Assembly: GCF_014647655.1 (NCBI RefSeq)
Contig: NZ_BMPP01000010.1
Span: forward strand, 106,022-170,021
Origin: Deinococcus malanensis
Lineage (GTDB): Bacteria > Deinococcota > Deinococci > Deinococcales > Deinococcaceae
Direction: 5' to 3'
Length of the DNA: 64,000 bases
The notes below the pieces were generated by a model. That model saw only the letters and a program-made list of their open reading frames with translations, was not told where the DNA came from and ran no database searches. Of the stretch, positions 28,405 to 39,486 are shown piece after piece (position 1 is the first letter of the stretch; each line of letters begins with the position of its first letter). A program made the translations under genes and the position numbers.

Positions 28405-29574
28405 TCAGCTCCAGGGCCGCGTCTGCACACCTGCCACGCTGGCGGCAAGGTCGTAGGCGGTGCTCAGGCCCAGGACGTCGGCCAGCGGCCCCCCCAGCAA
28501 CAGGCGTGCACCCGGCAGGGCCTGATGCTGGGGCCGGCCGCGAGGGGATCCGCCCGGCAACGCCAGCCAGGCCCCCGGAACGTCACTGATGCTGCGCCCC
28601 AGTTCCAGGGCCTCGGTGGCCAGTGCCGGCAGCAGGTCCATCAGGGCCACCAGATCCTCAAGGGTTTCGCGGCGCAGTCCGGTCGGCACCCCGGTCAGGT
28701 GGCCCCCCTGCGGCAGGTAGCCGTGCGGGTCGCGGTGGTGAATGGCCGGAACCAGGGTAAAGCCACCGGTCTGTGGGCGCAGGGTCAGGCCAGACGTCCG
28801 CAGGATGGGTGAAGCAGCGTCGCTGGACACATTCAGACGCGGAACCTGGCGATAGGCACGGGCGTGTGCGGTATGCACGCCCAGGTCATGCTCGGCGGCG
28901 TATGGTCCCTCGGCGCCCAGGGCGATAATCACCTGAGGTGCGCTCAGCATGTGGGTTTCGTGCGTGACGATCTGGTGTGTGTTGGTCACAGTCAGGCGCT
29001 CCACCTGGACGCCGCCGGGGATCAGGGTCGCATGGGCGTTAAGCATCAGGTCCGCCCCTTGCCGGATCGCCTGCTGGGCGCAGGCCAGGGCCACGGCGCC
29101 CGGCCGGTAGGTTGCAGCCCGCGGGTCAAGCCGGGCAAACGGGAGGCGGTCAACCTGGACCAGCCCGGACAGAATGGGAAAGCGCGCCTGCAGGTCGGAA
29201 CTCGCAACCGTGTCGTCTGCCTCCTGCTCATGGAATTCCAGCAGCGGCCGGTCCTCGAAGCCCACTTCTCCAAAAGCAGTGACCAGCTGCGCACGGACCC
29301 AGGCGGCCTCGGCCTGCCATGCGGCCGGCAGGTCCTGGCCACTCCAGACGCCTGGGGCCAGGATGGTGGCTCCGTCCTCGTTGGGAAGGCCACCCTCGTC
29401 AAGCAGCAGCAGGCGCAGATCAGGAGCCAGCTGGCGCAGGTACAGGGCGCAGGCCGCACCCATGCGTCCGGCTCCGGCCACAATCACGTCATAACCGGGG
29501 TTGACAAAGGGCTGCCCGACATGTGCCCAGACCTGTCCTGCCTTGCTGGCCGTCTCGCTCATTCCCTGCATCAT
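28405..29574 (-). CDS. FAD-dependent oxidoreductase (DAO family)
   Basis: This 389-residue flavoprotein has the dinucleotide-binding motif DVIVAGAGRMGAACALYL (GxGxxG) at about residues 29-46 and DAO-type features throughout (LLLDEGGLPNEDGATILAPGVWS, TSGLTLRPQTGGFTLVPAIHHRD, and a C-terminal LLLGGPLADVLGLSTAYDLA). It likely oxidises an amino acid or amine; the substrate is unknown. Three Met codons lie close together (29574, 29571, 29562) and none has a clear ribosome-binding site. It is divergent from the SpoIID-like gene and upstream of the ilvA leader on the same strand. Confidence 0.82.
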   Translation of the reverse strand: MMQGMSETASKAGQVWAHVGQPFVNPGYDVIVAGAGRMGAACALYLRQLAPDLRLLLLDEGGLPNEDGATILAPGVWSGQDLPAAWQAEAAWVRAQLVTAFGEVGFEDRPLLEFHEQEADDTVASSDLQARFPILSGLVQVDRLPFARLDPRAATYRPGAVALACAQQAIRQGADLMLNAHATLIPGGVQVERLTVTNTHQIVTHETHMLSAPQVIIALGAEGPYAAEHDLGVHTAHARAYRQVPRLNVSSDAASPILRTSGLTLRPQTGGFTLVPAIHHRDPHGYLPQGGHLTGVPTGLRRETLEDLVALMDLLPALATEALELGRSISDVPGAWLALPGGSPRGRPQHQALPGARLLLGGPLADVLGLSTAYDLAASVAGVQTRPWS

Positions 29575-29638
29575 GCCGCGCTCTGGGAGCAGGCGTCGTT
29601 CTCACCCGACTGTCAGGCGCTGGAGATGAAGGGTTGTT

Positions 29639-29644
29639 TATACT
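29639..29644 (+). promoter_or_regulatory. Probable -10 (TATACT) of the envelope operon
   Basis: TATACT ends 10 bases before the ATG at 29655, which would give a 5' leader of only a few bases. Confidence 0.4.
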
Positions 29645-29654
29645 CCGGACTATC

Positions 29655-30950
29655 ATGCCTTTTCGTTTGCGTTCCCGGCGCAGCTCATCTGGCCACTGCA
29701 GCCTGGGTGCCCTGGGGGCAGCCCTGCTCCTCGGTGCCCTGTCCGGGGCCCAGGCCCTGAATGTCCGCGTGCTGGTGTCCAGTGGACAGCAGGTCACGGT
29801 GCGGGTACCGGTGACCCCCACCCCCACCTCGCCGCTGGCGGCTCCTTCCGTGCTGGCCGCCCTGCCCCAGCCCCCGACCATGAACACGTGGCTGGTCGGG
29901 GTTTCAGGCCGTCAGCCGGGTGCGCACCTGACCCTGGGCGGCCAGGATGCCGGAAATACGGCCCTGTATCTGCCACCAACTCCGGGTAGTGTGGTGGAGA
30001 TCAGTGGGCGGTTCTACCGCGGCGGAGTGCTGCTGCGTGCCCAGGACGGAGGTGTCCAGGCGATCAACGTGGTTGATGTCGAGGACTACCTGCGCGGTGT
30101 GGTGCCGGCCGAGATGCCCAGTGGCTGGCCGGCCAGTGCCCTGGCCGCGCAGGCCGTGATCGCGCGGACTTACGTTGCTGCCCGCATCAACCCGTCGGCA
30201 CCCTACGACACCTGCGCCACCGAAAGCTGTCAGGTCTACCGCGGCATGGATGCCGAGAAGCCCGGGCCCGACGCGGCCATTGCGGCGACTGCCTCACAGG
30301 TCATCGCCTACGCCGGCAAACCGGCCAGCACCTACTTCAGCAGCGATTCAGGCGGCTTTACCGCATCCAGTGCGGAGGTCTGGGGGAAGGACATCCCGTA
30401 TCTGACCGCAAGGCCCGATCCGTTCTCGGCCAACGGGCCGCGTTCGCGCTGGCGTCTGGAAGTGCCGCTGAGCAAGGTGCAGGCGGTGGCCACGCAGTTT
30501 GGTGCGAAAGTTGGGGCCCTGCGCGGGGTGAGTGTCACGCGCGTGAGCGAATCCGGGCGACCGCAGGAAATCACCCTGAGTGGCGCGGCGGGTGTGGCGC
30601 ACATCAGTGGGGCTCGGGCCGGCGGCTTTGTGCGTGCCCTGGGCGCCACGAGCAGCCGCGCGATCCTCAGCGGCCTGAGCCCCCTGATCGTGGAAGGCAG
30701 TGGCGCCGGCCACGGCGTGGGGCTGTCGCAGTACGGCGCCCTGGAGCTGGCCAGGCAGGGGTATGACCACCTGCATGTACTGGGCTTCTATTACCCTGGC
30801 ACTACCCTGAACCGGCTGGCCGGCGTGCGGGATTCGGGCGGCCCGGTACTGGCCGGCGCACAGCCGCTGCCTGAGCTGGGCATTCCTGGTCTGCCTTCTG
30901 CGCCTGGGCCTTCATGGCTGGCCCTACGGGCTGTCGCGGGTACGCCATGA
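29655..30950 (+). CDS. SpoIID/LytB domain protein
   Basis: This 431-residue exported protein has a signal peptide (LGALGAALLLGALSGAQA) and a SpoIID domain covering about residues 120-390. Landmarks are INVVDVEDYLRGVVPAEMPSGWPASALAAQAVIARTY, ATESCQVYRGM, YFSSDSGGFTASSAEVWG, and GAGHGVGLSQYGALELARQG. In sporulators SpoIID is a lytic transglycosylase for denuded glycan; in non-sporulating bacteria such proteins act on the cell wall. The last codons overlap the LptD-like gene by ATGA, so both are in one operon, linking wall remodelling to outer-membrane assembly. Confidence 0.9.
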   Translation: MPFRLRSRRSSSGHCSLGALGAALLLGALSGAQALNVRVLVSSGQQVTVRVPVTPTPTSPLAAPSVLAALPQPPTMNTWLVGVSGRQPGAHLTLGGQDAGNTALYLPPTPGSVVEISGRFYRGGVLLRAQDGGVQAINVVDVEDYLRGVVPAEMPSGWPASALAAQAVIARTYVAARINPSAPYDTCATESCQVYRGMDAEKPGPDAAIAATASQVIAYAGKPASTYFSSDSGGFTASSAEVWGKDIPYLTARPDPFSANGPRSRWRLEVPLSKVQAVATQFGAKVGALRGVSVTRVSESGRPQEITLSGAAGVAHISGARAGGFVRALGATSSRAILSGLSPLIVEGSGAGHGVGLSQYGALELARQGYDHLHVLGFYYPGTTLNRLAGVRDSGGPVLAGAQPLPELGIPGLPSAPGPSWLALRAVAGTP

Positions 30951-33715
30951 GGCGCCGCACGTCTCCCCAGCGCCGCGCCGGATTCATCCGTGGCGCGTTG
31001 CTGACCCTGGGGCTGCTGGCCGGGGCCATGAGCGCTGCCGAGGCCCGGACCGTTCGGATCATCTCGGCCGACACGCTGGAACTGCGTCAGGTGGACGGCC
31101 AGGAGCTGGTGATCATCACTGGCGAAAGTGTAGAGCTGCGCGTCGATGACGACGTGGTGCGCGCCCGCCGGGTGGAATTCAACCGGACGCGCCGCACCCT
31201 GACGCTGGTGGGCGCCGCCCGCTACACCACGGCCAAGGACGGCCAGGACCTGCGCGGCGAGAACCTGGTGGTCAATCTGGGCGAGGAGCAGATCACCGGT
31301 GAAGACGTCCTGATCAGTGACGACGAACTGGAAATCCGCGGCTCGGAGGTCGAGCGCATTCCGGGCCAGCTGCGTGCCAGCGGCGGCTACTTCACGACCT
31401 GCGCGCGCTGTGGTCGCACACCCAACGACTTTGCCTTCCGGGCCGAGCGCCTGATCGTGTATCCCGGTGACCGGCTGATCGCCTACCGGGCGCAGCTGCT
31501 GCTGGTGGACGTACCGGTACTGTTTCTGCCTGTGCTGGTGCTCCCCCTGAACGAACGGGACCGCCAGCCCCGGCTGGAAATCGGCCGGGACGACCGGGAC
31601 GGCACGGTCGTGGAAGCGGACCTGCCCTTCTCGATCGGTTCCAATACGCTGGGCACCACCCTGCTGCGCTACTACCAGAACCGCAGCCCCAGCCTGGGGG
31701 TGGGTGTGGCGCTGCGCTCCTACGCGCCGCTGCCCTATGTGGACCGCATCAACCTGTACACCCTGGCCAATCCCAAGCCACTCCTGGCGGACGGCAAGCC
31801 CAATCCCGGATACGACCTGGACATTGATTTCAGCGCCAGTGGCCGGATTCCGCTGACCGAAGCTGTGCGGGATCTGGATTACCGTCTGAGCGTCACGCGG
31901 CGCGATATCGGGCGCCGGGAAGGTGACGGGGTCCACGGGGTGACCAACGTGAATTTTGGTGCCAAGGTGGAATATCCCCGCTTCAACGCGGAGTTTAACT
32001 ACGTCGACCGCTTTGGCCCGGAGGCGACCACCCCCATCACCTCGCCGCTGAAGGAGCCGGAGGTCATCATTGACCCCAAGGTGTACACCAACGGCAACTT
32101 CAGCCTGGACACCCGGTTCAGTGTTGGGCAGTACACCGCCCAGAGCAACCCGCTTTCACGCAGTGCGAGTGCCCAGGGCATCAACATCACCACCACCCGG
32201 CTCGAGGAGCAGCACGACCTGTCCTACACGGCCCAGCCCTGGCCGGGCGCGGACCTGCGGCTGCGCAATACCTTTACCGGGCGCTACTACGGGACCGGTG
32301 CCCGCACGGTGGACCTGCTCGTCAGCGGTGAACTGACCCAGCGCTTCAACGTGGACAACACCATTACCTTCGGTACGCGTTATCTGCGCACCGAGGGCAC
32401 CAGCCCCTTTGCGTTTGACGCCGTGAACCGCCGGGTGCTCAGCGCTCCGGTCAGCATCACGCTGAGCACCGTGCCGGTGCGGGATGTCCGCTTCGGCATC
32501 TCCTATACCCGTGATCTGTTCCTGGCCCCGCAGGATCAGCAGCCGCTGGGTGTCACCCTGAGCGTCAACCGCCTGCCCCTGCGCCTTGACGCCTCACTGC
32601 GCCACAACATCGACACCGGTGAGTTGCAGGACTTCACCTACAACGTGACCCTCAGTGACCCGGACAGCGGCACGCCGAAGGTCACGCCTGCGCAGCCCGC
32701 GACCGAAACGCAGCCGGCGAAGCCTGCCACCGTGACGCGCAGCAGCCCCTGGCCGTTCCCGAACCTGTCGCTCAGCGCGTCCGGTGGTTACCGCAAGGGC
32801 ACCGGTCTCGTTCCGTTCCGGGTCAGCGCCACCGTGACGGGCGACCTGCGCACCAACACCTTCACGGTGTACGCCATCCACGACTTCAAGACCGAGCCGG
32901 TCAGCGAGCTGGGAGTGACCTACAGCCTGTCCACCACGCGTGACGTCGTGCTGAATCCGGTGACGGTGACAGGACGCGAAACTTTCTACCTGGAACCCGC
33001 CCGCATGAGCGGCGAGCACAGCATCACCTGGCGCGGCCAGTACCGCGCCTTCACCGCCCATGACCTGCTGCTTGAGCCTCCGGCCACCGCCACGTCCAGC
33101 GGTACGGTGACCTTCGGTGTGGGTACCGTGCAGGGCAGCGCCAACAGCTGGAATCTGATCTACGGCGGCCCCTACGACCTGCGGCGTGGCGGCTGGACCG
33201 CGCCGACCCTGACCGGCACCGTCAGTGTCACCCGTCCCGGCCAGCGGCTGGGTCTGGTGGCAGTGCTCAATGTCGCGGGCCTGGACCAGAAACGCACCGA
33301 GCTCGCGCGGGTGGACGCCGATGCCAACTGGCAGTTCGGCAGCCGCGCGGCGATTTCGGGCCGGGTGCTGTACAGCCGCACGCGCAGCGGCACCTACCCC
33401 AACGACGTGGCCACCGATACGCTGACGGTGGCGCCGGTGCGGGCCACGGTGGCCATTGGCAACGGGGAGAAGCCCGGCGCCTACCTGACGGCCAGCCTGC
33501 GCCAGACCTTCACCTGGGTGGATGGCGTGCGCCAGAACTACACACCCATCTCGCCGGTGATCGGGCTGACCATTGACCGCTGCTGCTGGGCCCTGCAGGC
33601 GGAAGCCGACCTGGGGCTGGGGCGTTACCGTCTGGCCGTCGGTCTGCCCGGGCAGGCCTTTTACCCGCTATTCGACCTGACCAAGGAAGGCTTCGACATT
33701 CCGCTGCTGCCCTGA
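30947..33715 (+). CDS. LptD/OstA-like outer-membrane assembly protein
   Basis: This 922-residue protein has a signal peptide (GALLTLGLLAGAMSAAEA) and an OstA/LptA-like N-terminal domain (about residues 35-140). The conserved segment DRLIAYRAQLLLVDVPVLFLPVLVLPL is followed by a long β-strand-rich region that looks like an outer-membrane barrel. It therefore resembles LptD, which inserts lipopolysaccharide in Gram-negative bacteria. A Cys pair (CARCG) precedes the barrel. Deinococcus has an outer membrane but is not known to make classical LPS, so the cargo may be another glycolipid. It sits between a SpoIID-domain gene and a lipoprotein gene. Confidence 0.8.
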   Translation: MRRRTSPQRRAGFIRGALLTLGLLAGAMSAAEARTVRIISADTLELRQVDGQELVIITGESVELRVDDDVVRARRVEFNRTRRTLTLVGAARYTTAKDGQDLRGENLVVNLGEEQITGEDVLISDDELEIRGSEVERIPGQLRASGGYFTTCARCGRTPNDFAFRAERLIVYPGDRLIAYRAQLLLVDVPVLFLPVLVLPLNERDRQPRLEIGRDDRDGTVVEADLPFSIGSNTLGTTLLRYYQNRSPSLGVGVALRSYAPLPYVDRINLYTLANPKPLLADGKPNPGYDLDIDFSASGRIPLTEAVRDLDYRLSVTRRDIGRREGDGVHGVTNVNFGAKVEYPRFNAEFNYVDRFGPEATTPITSPLKEPEVIIDPKVYTNGNFSLDTRFSVGQYTAQSNPLSRSASAQGINITTTRLEEQHDLSYTAQPWPGADLRLRNTFTGRYYGTGARTVDLLVSGELTQRFNVDNTITFGTRYLRTEGTSPFAFDAVNRRVLSAPVSITLSTVPVRDVRFGISYTRDLFLAPQDQQPLGVTLSVNRLPLRLDASLRHNIDTGELQDFTYNVTLSDPDSGTPKVTPAQPATETQPAKPATVTRSSPWPFPNLSLSASGGYRKGTGLVPFRVSATVTGDLRTNTFTVYAIHDFKTEPVSELGVTYSLSTTRDVVLNPVTVTGRETFYLEPARMSGEHSITWRGQYRAFTAHDLLLEPPATATSSGTVTFGVGTVQGSANSWNLIYGGPYDLRRGGWTAPTLTGTVSVTRPGQRLGLVAVLNVAGLDQKRTELARVDADANWQFGSRAAISGRVLYSRTRSGTYPNDVATDTLTVAPVRATVAIGNGEKPGAYLTASLRQTFTWVDGVRQNYTPISPVIGLTIDRCCWALQAEADLGLGRYRLAVGLPGQAFYPLFDLTKEGFDIPLLP

Positions 33716-33765
33716 TGTCCGGGCTCTGCCCTCAATCAGCCCTGCCCCTCAAGAGGTGACCGTCC

Positions 33766-34842
33766 GTGAAACCCCGCTTTGCCCTTCTTGCGCTGCCCCT
33801 GCTGCTTGCTGCCTGTACCGGCACCGAGGAAAGCACCCCAAACCTTCCCCTGGTGCTGCTCACCGATGGTGGCACCACGCTGCGCACCCTGACCCCCACG
33901 GAGGACACCTCCAGCACTCCATTTACCGATGTGGCCCGCCAGACCGTGACCGGCGGCGTGAGTGTCGAGACACTGTCCAGTGGCCGCCGTTTTGCACTGA
34001 CCCGCACCGACGGACTGGACAGCCGCGATTTGCAGCTGGCCACCCCTCAGCCGTTCGGCACCCTGCCGTTTACCCCGTGTCTGCGCCAGACCGCCACCAG
34101 CGCTGCGCGTGATCGCCTGCTGACCCTCAGTGAATGCCAGGGAGGCCCCCAGCGTCTGGCGCTGTACCGCGATGACGGCGTTCTGGTCTGGACGGCCCTG
34201 CTGCCCACCTTCCTGCCTGTTGCGGGTACCGACGTGCCACCGGTGAGGCTGGCGGTCGTGCGTGATACGGCTGCCGAGCGTGACGTTGCTGTGGTAAGCC
34301 GCCCGCGCATGGGTGGGGGCAGTGAGGTGCTGCGCGTGGCCCCGCTCAACACTGGCGACACGGTGGCCGAGGTCAGCGCGCCGCTGCCTGTGCCTGCAGT
34401 CAGGGATCTGGTGACTTATGCAGCCCCAGGGGGGACCGCGCAGATTCTGGCCGCTACCGACTCCGGTATCCAGCCGCTCAAGACCACCGGAGAGCCCGAC
34501 GCGGCGGCAGCCCTGAAGGCTTTTGGCACTGACCGGTATGACCGGCTGTGGGCGGGACCGGCGGGGAACCGTCCCCTGCTTGCGGCCTGGCGTAACAACG
34601 TGTCCTCGACAGGCCCGCTGCTGCTGTGGGACGGTGTACGCGCCACTGCAGCCACGGTGACCAGCTTTGTCAGTGACCTGCGGGACGTGACAATCACACC
34701 GACAGGGCTGCTGTACACCCTAAGCGGCAACACCCTGACGCGTTACGACACGGCCTACGGCCTGACCCAGGGCAACTGGCGTGTGCGCACGGTCATCAGT
34801 GGCCTGAACGACGCCCGCAGTGTGACCTGGCTGGTGCCCTGA
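33766..34842 (+). CDS. Lipoprotein of unknown function, envelope operon
   Basis: This 358-residue protein has a lipoprotein signal peptide KPRFALLALPLLLAAC with the lipobox LLAAC. The mature part is β-rich and Thr/Val/Ala heavy and could form a propeller, but no motif is recognised. The GTG start has an AGAGGTGA ribosome-binding site. It is 50 bases downstream of the LptD-like gene on the same strand and probably belongs to the same operon, perhaps as an assembly partner of the barrel as LptE is for LptD; this is only positional inference. Confidence 0.75.
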   Translation: MKPRFALLALPLLLAACTGTEESTPNLPLVLLTDGGTTLRTLTPTEDTSSTPFTDVARQTVTGGVSVETLSSGRRFALTRTDGLDSRDLQLATPQPFGTLPFTPCLRQTATSAARDRLLTLSECQGGPQRLALYRDDGVLVWTALLPTFLPVAGTDVPPVRLAVVRDTAAERDVAVVSRPRMGGGSEVLRVAPLNTGDTVAEVSAPLPVPAVRDLVTYAAPGGTAQILAATDSGIQPLKTTGEPDAAAALKAFGTDRYDRLWAGPAGNRPLLAAWRNNVSSTGPLLLWDGVRATAATVTSFVSDLRDVTITPTGLLYTLSGNTLTRYDTAYGLTQGNWRVRTVISGLNDARSVTWLVP

Positions 34843-34851
34843 GCGCCTGAT

Positions 34852-35874
34852 TCAGGGGGCCGCAGCGCCGGCCCCCAAAAGTGCGCCCAGCAGCATGGGC
34901 ACAGCGCCGCGCACCCCGGTCAGAGGCACGCCGCCGCGGGCCAGCAGCGCGACCACCACGCCGGCCTGAGGGTCAAAGCCCAACCCCGCGCGGGTACCTC
35001 GGGCCACTCCGTCGTGCCAGCGTGCTGTGCCCGAGACCATCCACCCGGGGGCCACGCCGTCAAGGTGCCGTGGGAGCCCGGAAGGCTTGAGCAGCCGGGT
35101 CCAGTGTGTGCCGGCCTGCTCCGACAGATGGGCTTCGCCAAAGCCCAGCAGGTCCGCAGCGCTGCCGTAGAGGCCACCTGCACCCGCCAGCGGCCCAAAG
35201 CCCGTAACCGTGGGGCTGCCCAGCATTCCGGTGGGTGTCACGACAGTGCGGCCTGGGCTCAGGCTGACATCCGGGAGGCCCAATGGAGCGGTGACGCGGG
35301 CCCCCAAAGCCCGGCCGTACCCTTCTGGACTCAGGTCCTCGCCGGCGGCGACAGCGCAGGCTAGCGCCAGCACGCCGGCCCCCAGGTTGGAGTACATGAA
35401 CCGCCCCGCCTGCCGTGGACTGGCCCAGCGGGCCGCGCTGGCCAGGACGTGCCGGGCACTCATGCCACCGTAGGGATCGTGGTAGCGGGTCAGGATGGTC
35501 ATGGCGGCCCGCGCCGGATGAGCGGGCAGGCCCGCGGTATGGGTGGCCAGGGCCAGGGGCGTCAGTGTCCGGGGCAGAGGCCGGAAGGAACCGCCAAGCG
35601 CGCGCAGCGGAGTCTCCCAGTCCAGCAGGCCTTCACGCGCCAGCACCTCGGCAAGAGCGGCGGTAAACGGTTTGGTCACGCTGGCCAGCTCGAACAGTCC
35701 GTCTGCTGATACCCCACCCAGCGGCATAAAAACCCGTTGCCCGCCACGGGACAGGGCCAGGACACCGCCGCGCGCAAACGCCAGCCGGGTCAGCGCGCGC
35801 AGGGGCCTGACATCGCCCCCCAGCACCTCGGAAGCCTGGGCCAGCGCGGCGGCGTACGGGTCGCGGCGGAACAT
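34852..35874 (-). CDS. Serine beta-lactamase-fold hydrolase (class C/PBP-like)
   Basis: This 340-residue protein has the active-site motif S65-V-T-K68 (FELASVTK) and the second motif Tyr-X-Asn in FMYSNLGAG at about 153. A HTAGLPAHP segment and the C-terminal GLGFDPQAG region complete the set for esterase/DD-peptidase-like enzymes of the class C fold. There is no signal peptide, so it may act in the cytoplasm on esters or D-amino peptides. The ATG at 35872-35874 has TAGGCT 7 bases upstream; the longer upstream frame is excluded. Confidence 0.85.
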   Translation of the reverse strand: MFRRDPYAAALAQASEVLGGDVRPLRALTRLAFARGGVLALSRGGQRVFMPLGGVSADGLFELASVTKPFTAALAEVLAREGLLDWETPLRALGGSFRPLPRTLTPLALATHTAGLPAHPARAAMTILTRYHDPYGGMSARHVLASAARWASPRQAGRFMYSNLGAGVLALACAVAAGEDLSPEGYGRALGARVTAPLGLPDVSLSPGRTVVTPTGMLGSPTVTGFGPLAGAGGLYGSAADLLGFGEAHLSEQAGTHWTRLLKPSGLPRHLDGVAPGWMVSGTARWHDGVARGTRAGLGFDPQAGVVVALLARGGVPLTGVRGAVPMLLGALLGAGAAAP

Positions 35875-35881
35875 GGCTGGC

Positions 35882-35887
35882 AGCCTA
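35882..35887 (-). promoter_or_regulatory. Leaderless-type -10 (TAGGCT) of the beta-lactamase-fold gene
   Basis: TAGGCT ends 7 bases before the ATG at 35874. Confidence 0.5.
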
Positions 35888-35997
35888 GAGCATCTTTCTA
35901 AAAGACGGCATTGTTGAGACGGGCGGAACGAGTGGGTTGTGCCGAGCAGGACGCAGAATGGGAGGATGCCGACAGTCTGTGTTCTCATCGAACCGCT

Positions 35998-37011
35998 CTA
36001 AAGCGCCGCTTCGGGCCTCCAGTGCAGCGGCAGCTTCACCTGCACCTCACCGACCTCGCGGTCAGCCCAGTTGCGCAGGGTCGCCGGGGCCAGCGCCCGC
36101 AACTCTGGCGTTATGGCCACCCCCAGCGCGTCAAGCACCGCCAGCGCCACGTGGGCGCGCGCGCGCTCGCCGCCGTCCATGATCTTGAAGGCCACCCCCA
36201 GCGGCCCGCGCGGGGTATCGCGCAGCCCCAGGCCGAAAAAGCCCTCAGCCCCCATCTTGGTCACCAGGCCGGGAACCAGGGGCATCAGGGTGGTGTCCAG
36301 CCGTCCTGGCCCCGCGACCAGTTCTGGGTAAGCGGTCATGGCCGCAAAGATGCGCCCCAGGGCCGCGTCAGAGCCCGGGTCGGCCAGCCGTGCGAAAACC
36401 TGCGCCATGCCACTCAGCGGCAGTGCGAAGGCCGGCACGCTGCACCCGTCCGTTCCGGCATGCACATGCTCGGGTGCCACTCCGGCCAGTTGCGCGTGTG
36501 CTGAGCGGATTTCGGCTTGCAGGGGATGATCGTGCTCGGTGTACCCTTCCTTGGGCCAGCCGTGAAGGACACAGCTCAGCAGCATTCCCGCGTGTTTGCC
36601 TGAACAGTTGTGGTCTAGCGGGGTCGGCGCGGTGCCTGTGCGAATCAGCTCGGCTGCGGCCTGGGCGTCGAAGGGCGGATGGGTGCCGCACAGCAGGTCG
36701 GCCGCTGTGCTGCCCGAGCGGGCCAGCAGGCGCCTGACCACGTCCAGGTGCGCCGGGGTGCCGGCATGACTGGCACAGGCGATCGCCAGTTCGTCGGCCG
36801 GCAGGTCCGGAGCCACGCGGGCCAGCGGCAGGGCCTGCACCGGTTTGCTGGTGCTGCGCGGAAAGGTCACCAGATCCGCGTTGCCGCAGGAGGCGACCAC
36901 CCAGCCCGCCGGGTCCACCACCGCCACGTGAATCTCGTGCCGGCTTTCGTTGAGGCCGCCGCGCGTGAACTGTACTTGGCCGGGAGTCGCAACCAGTTCT
37001 GAGAGGGACAT
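35998..37011 (-). CDS. L-asparaginase II family protein
   Basis: This 337-residue protein has the Asparaginase_II (PF06089) landmarks: TRGGLNESRHEIHVAVVDPAG at the start, FPRSTSKPVQALPL, CASHAGTPAHLDVV, the catalytic-region HNCSGKHAGMLLSC, and GPGRLDTTLMPLVPGLVTKMGAEGFFG. It probably hydrolyses asparagine to aspartate and ammonia. The start at 37011 begins the family domain and TACCCT lies 6 bases upstream. The much longer open frame upstream crosses the tRNA-Asp gene and is not coding. Confidence 0.92.
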   Translation of the reverse strand: MSLSELVATPGQVQFTRGGLNESRHEIHVAVVDPAGWVVASCGNADLVTFPRSTSKPVQALPLARVAPDLPADELAIACASHAGTPAHLDVVRRLLARSGSTAADLLCGTHPPFDAQAAAELIRTGTAPTPLDHNCSGKHAGMLLSCVLHGWPKEGYTEHDHPLQAEIRSAHAQLAGVAPEHVHAGTDGCSVPAFALPLSGMAQVFARLADPGSDAALGRIFAAMTAYPELVAGPGRLDTTLMPLVPGLVTKMGAEGFFGLGLRDTPRGPLGVAFKIMDGGERARAHVALAVLDALGVAITPELRALAPATLRNWADREVGEVQVKLPLHWRPEAAL

Positions 37012-37017
37012 GGTGGC

Positions 37018-37023
37018 AGGGTA
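37018..37023 (-). promoter_or_regulatory. Leaderless-type -10 (TACCCT) of the asparaginase gene
   Basis: TACCCT ends 6 bases before the ATG at 37011. Confidence 0.5.
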
Positions 37024-37088
37024 GCGTGGTTGCCGGGAAGAGCCGGCCGACTTGACTTCCGCTGCCATGGCCTCTAATCTTTTGTCCG

Positions 37089-37166
<78 letters not shown>

Positions 37167-37174
37167 GAATGAGA

Positions 37175-37203
37175 AGAAGCGAGACCTTTTGGGTCTCGCT
37201 TCT
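37175..37203. terminator. Strong hairpin after tRNA-Asp
   Basis: A perfect 12-bp stem (37175-37186 with 37192-37203) with a TTTTG loop follows the tRNA. There is no long U-tract after it. It probably ends the tRNA transcript before speA. Confidence 0.55.
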
Positions 37204-37360
37204 CTCATTGAGGAGAGAAATGCAACCCGGCCCCCGGCGCACAGGGGGGGGGCGTGCCGTATCATTTGCCCCGGTTTCGCACGGCGTCCGTGAAAGGCAC
37301 TTTGTCATTTTCCGAACCCCGCGCACGGCGAGCCTACCTTACCCATGGAGGACGCCTGTT

Positions 37361-39283
<1,923 letters not shown>

Positions 39284-39355
39284 AGCCTCGCTCCTGATCG
39301 AACCGGCCCGCAAGACGGGCGAGGCAGGAACCGGGCAGATGCACAGCAGTAACGC

Positions 39356-39394
39356 GAAGTCCAGAGGCCGCTCAGACACTGGCTTCTGGACTTC
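39356..39394 (+). terminator. Hairpin after speA
   Basis: A perfect 10-bp stem (39356-39365 with 39385-39394) is followed by ATCTGTTG, a weak tail. Confidence 0.5.
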
Positions 39395-39486
39395 ATCTGT
39401 TGATATTCCCCTCGCCCGGCGTCCGGCTCAACGCCCATTAGGCCAGCCCGAGCTTCTCTCACGCCCGGCTCCCTCATGATCCGGCC

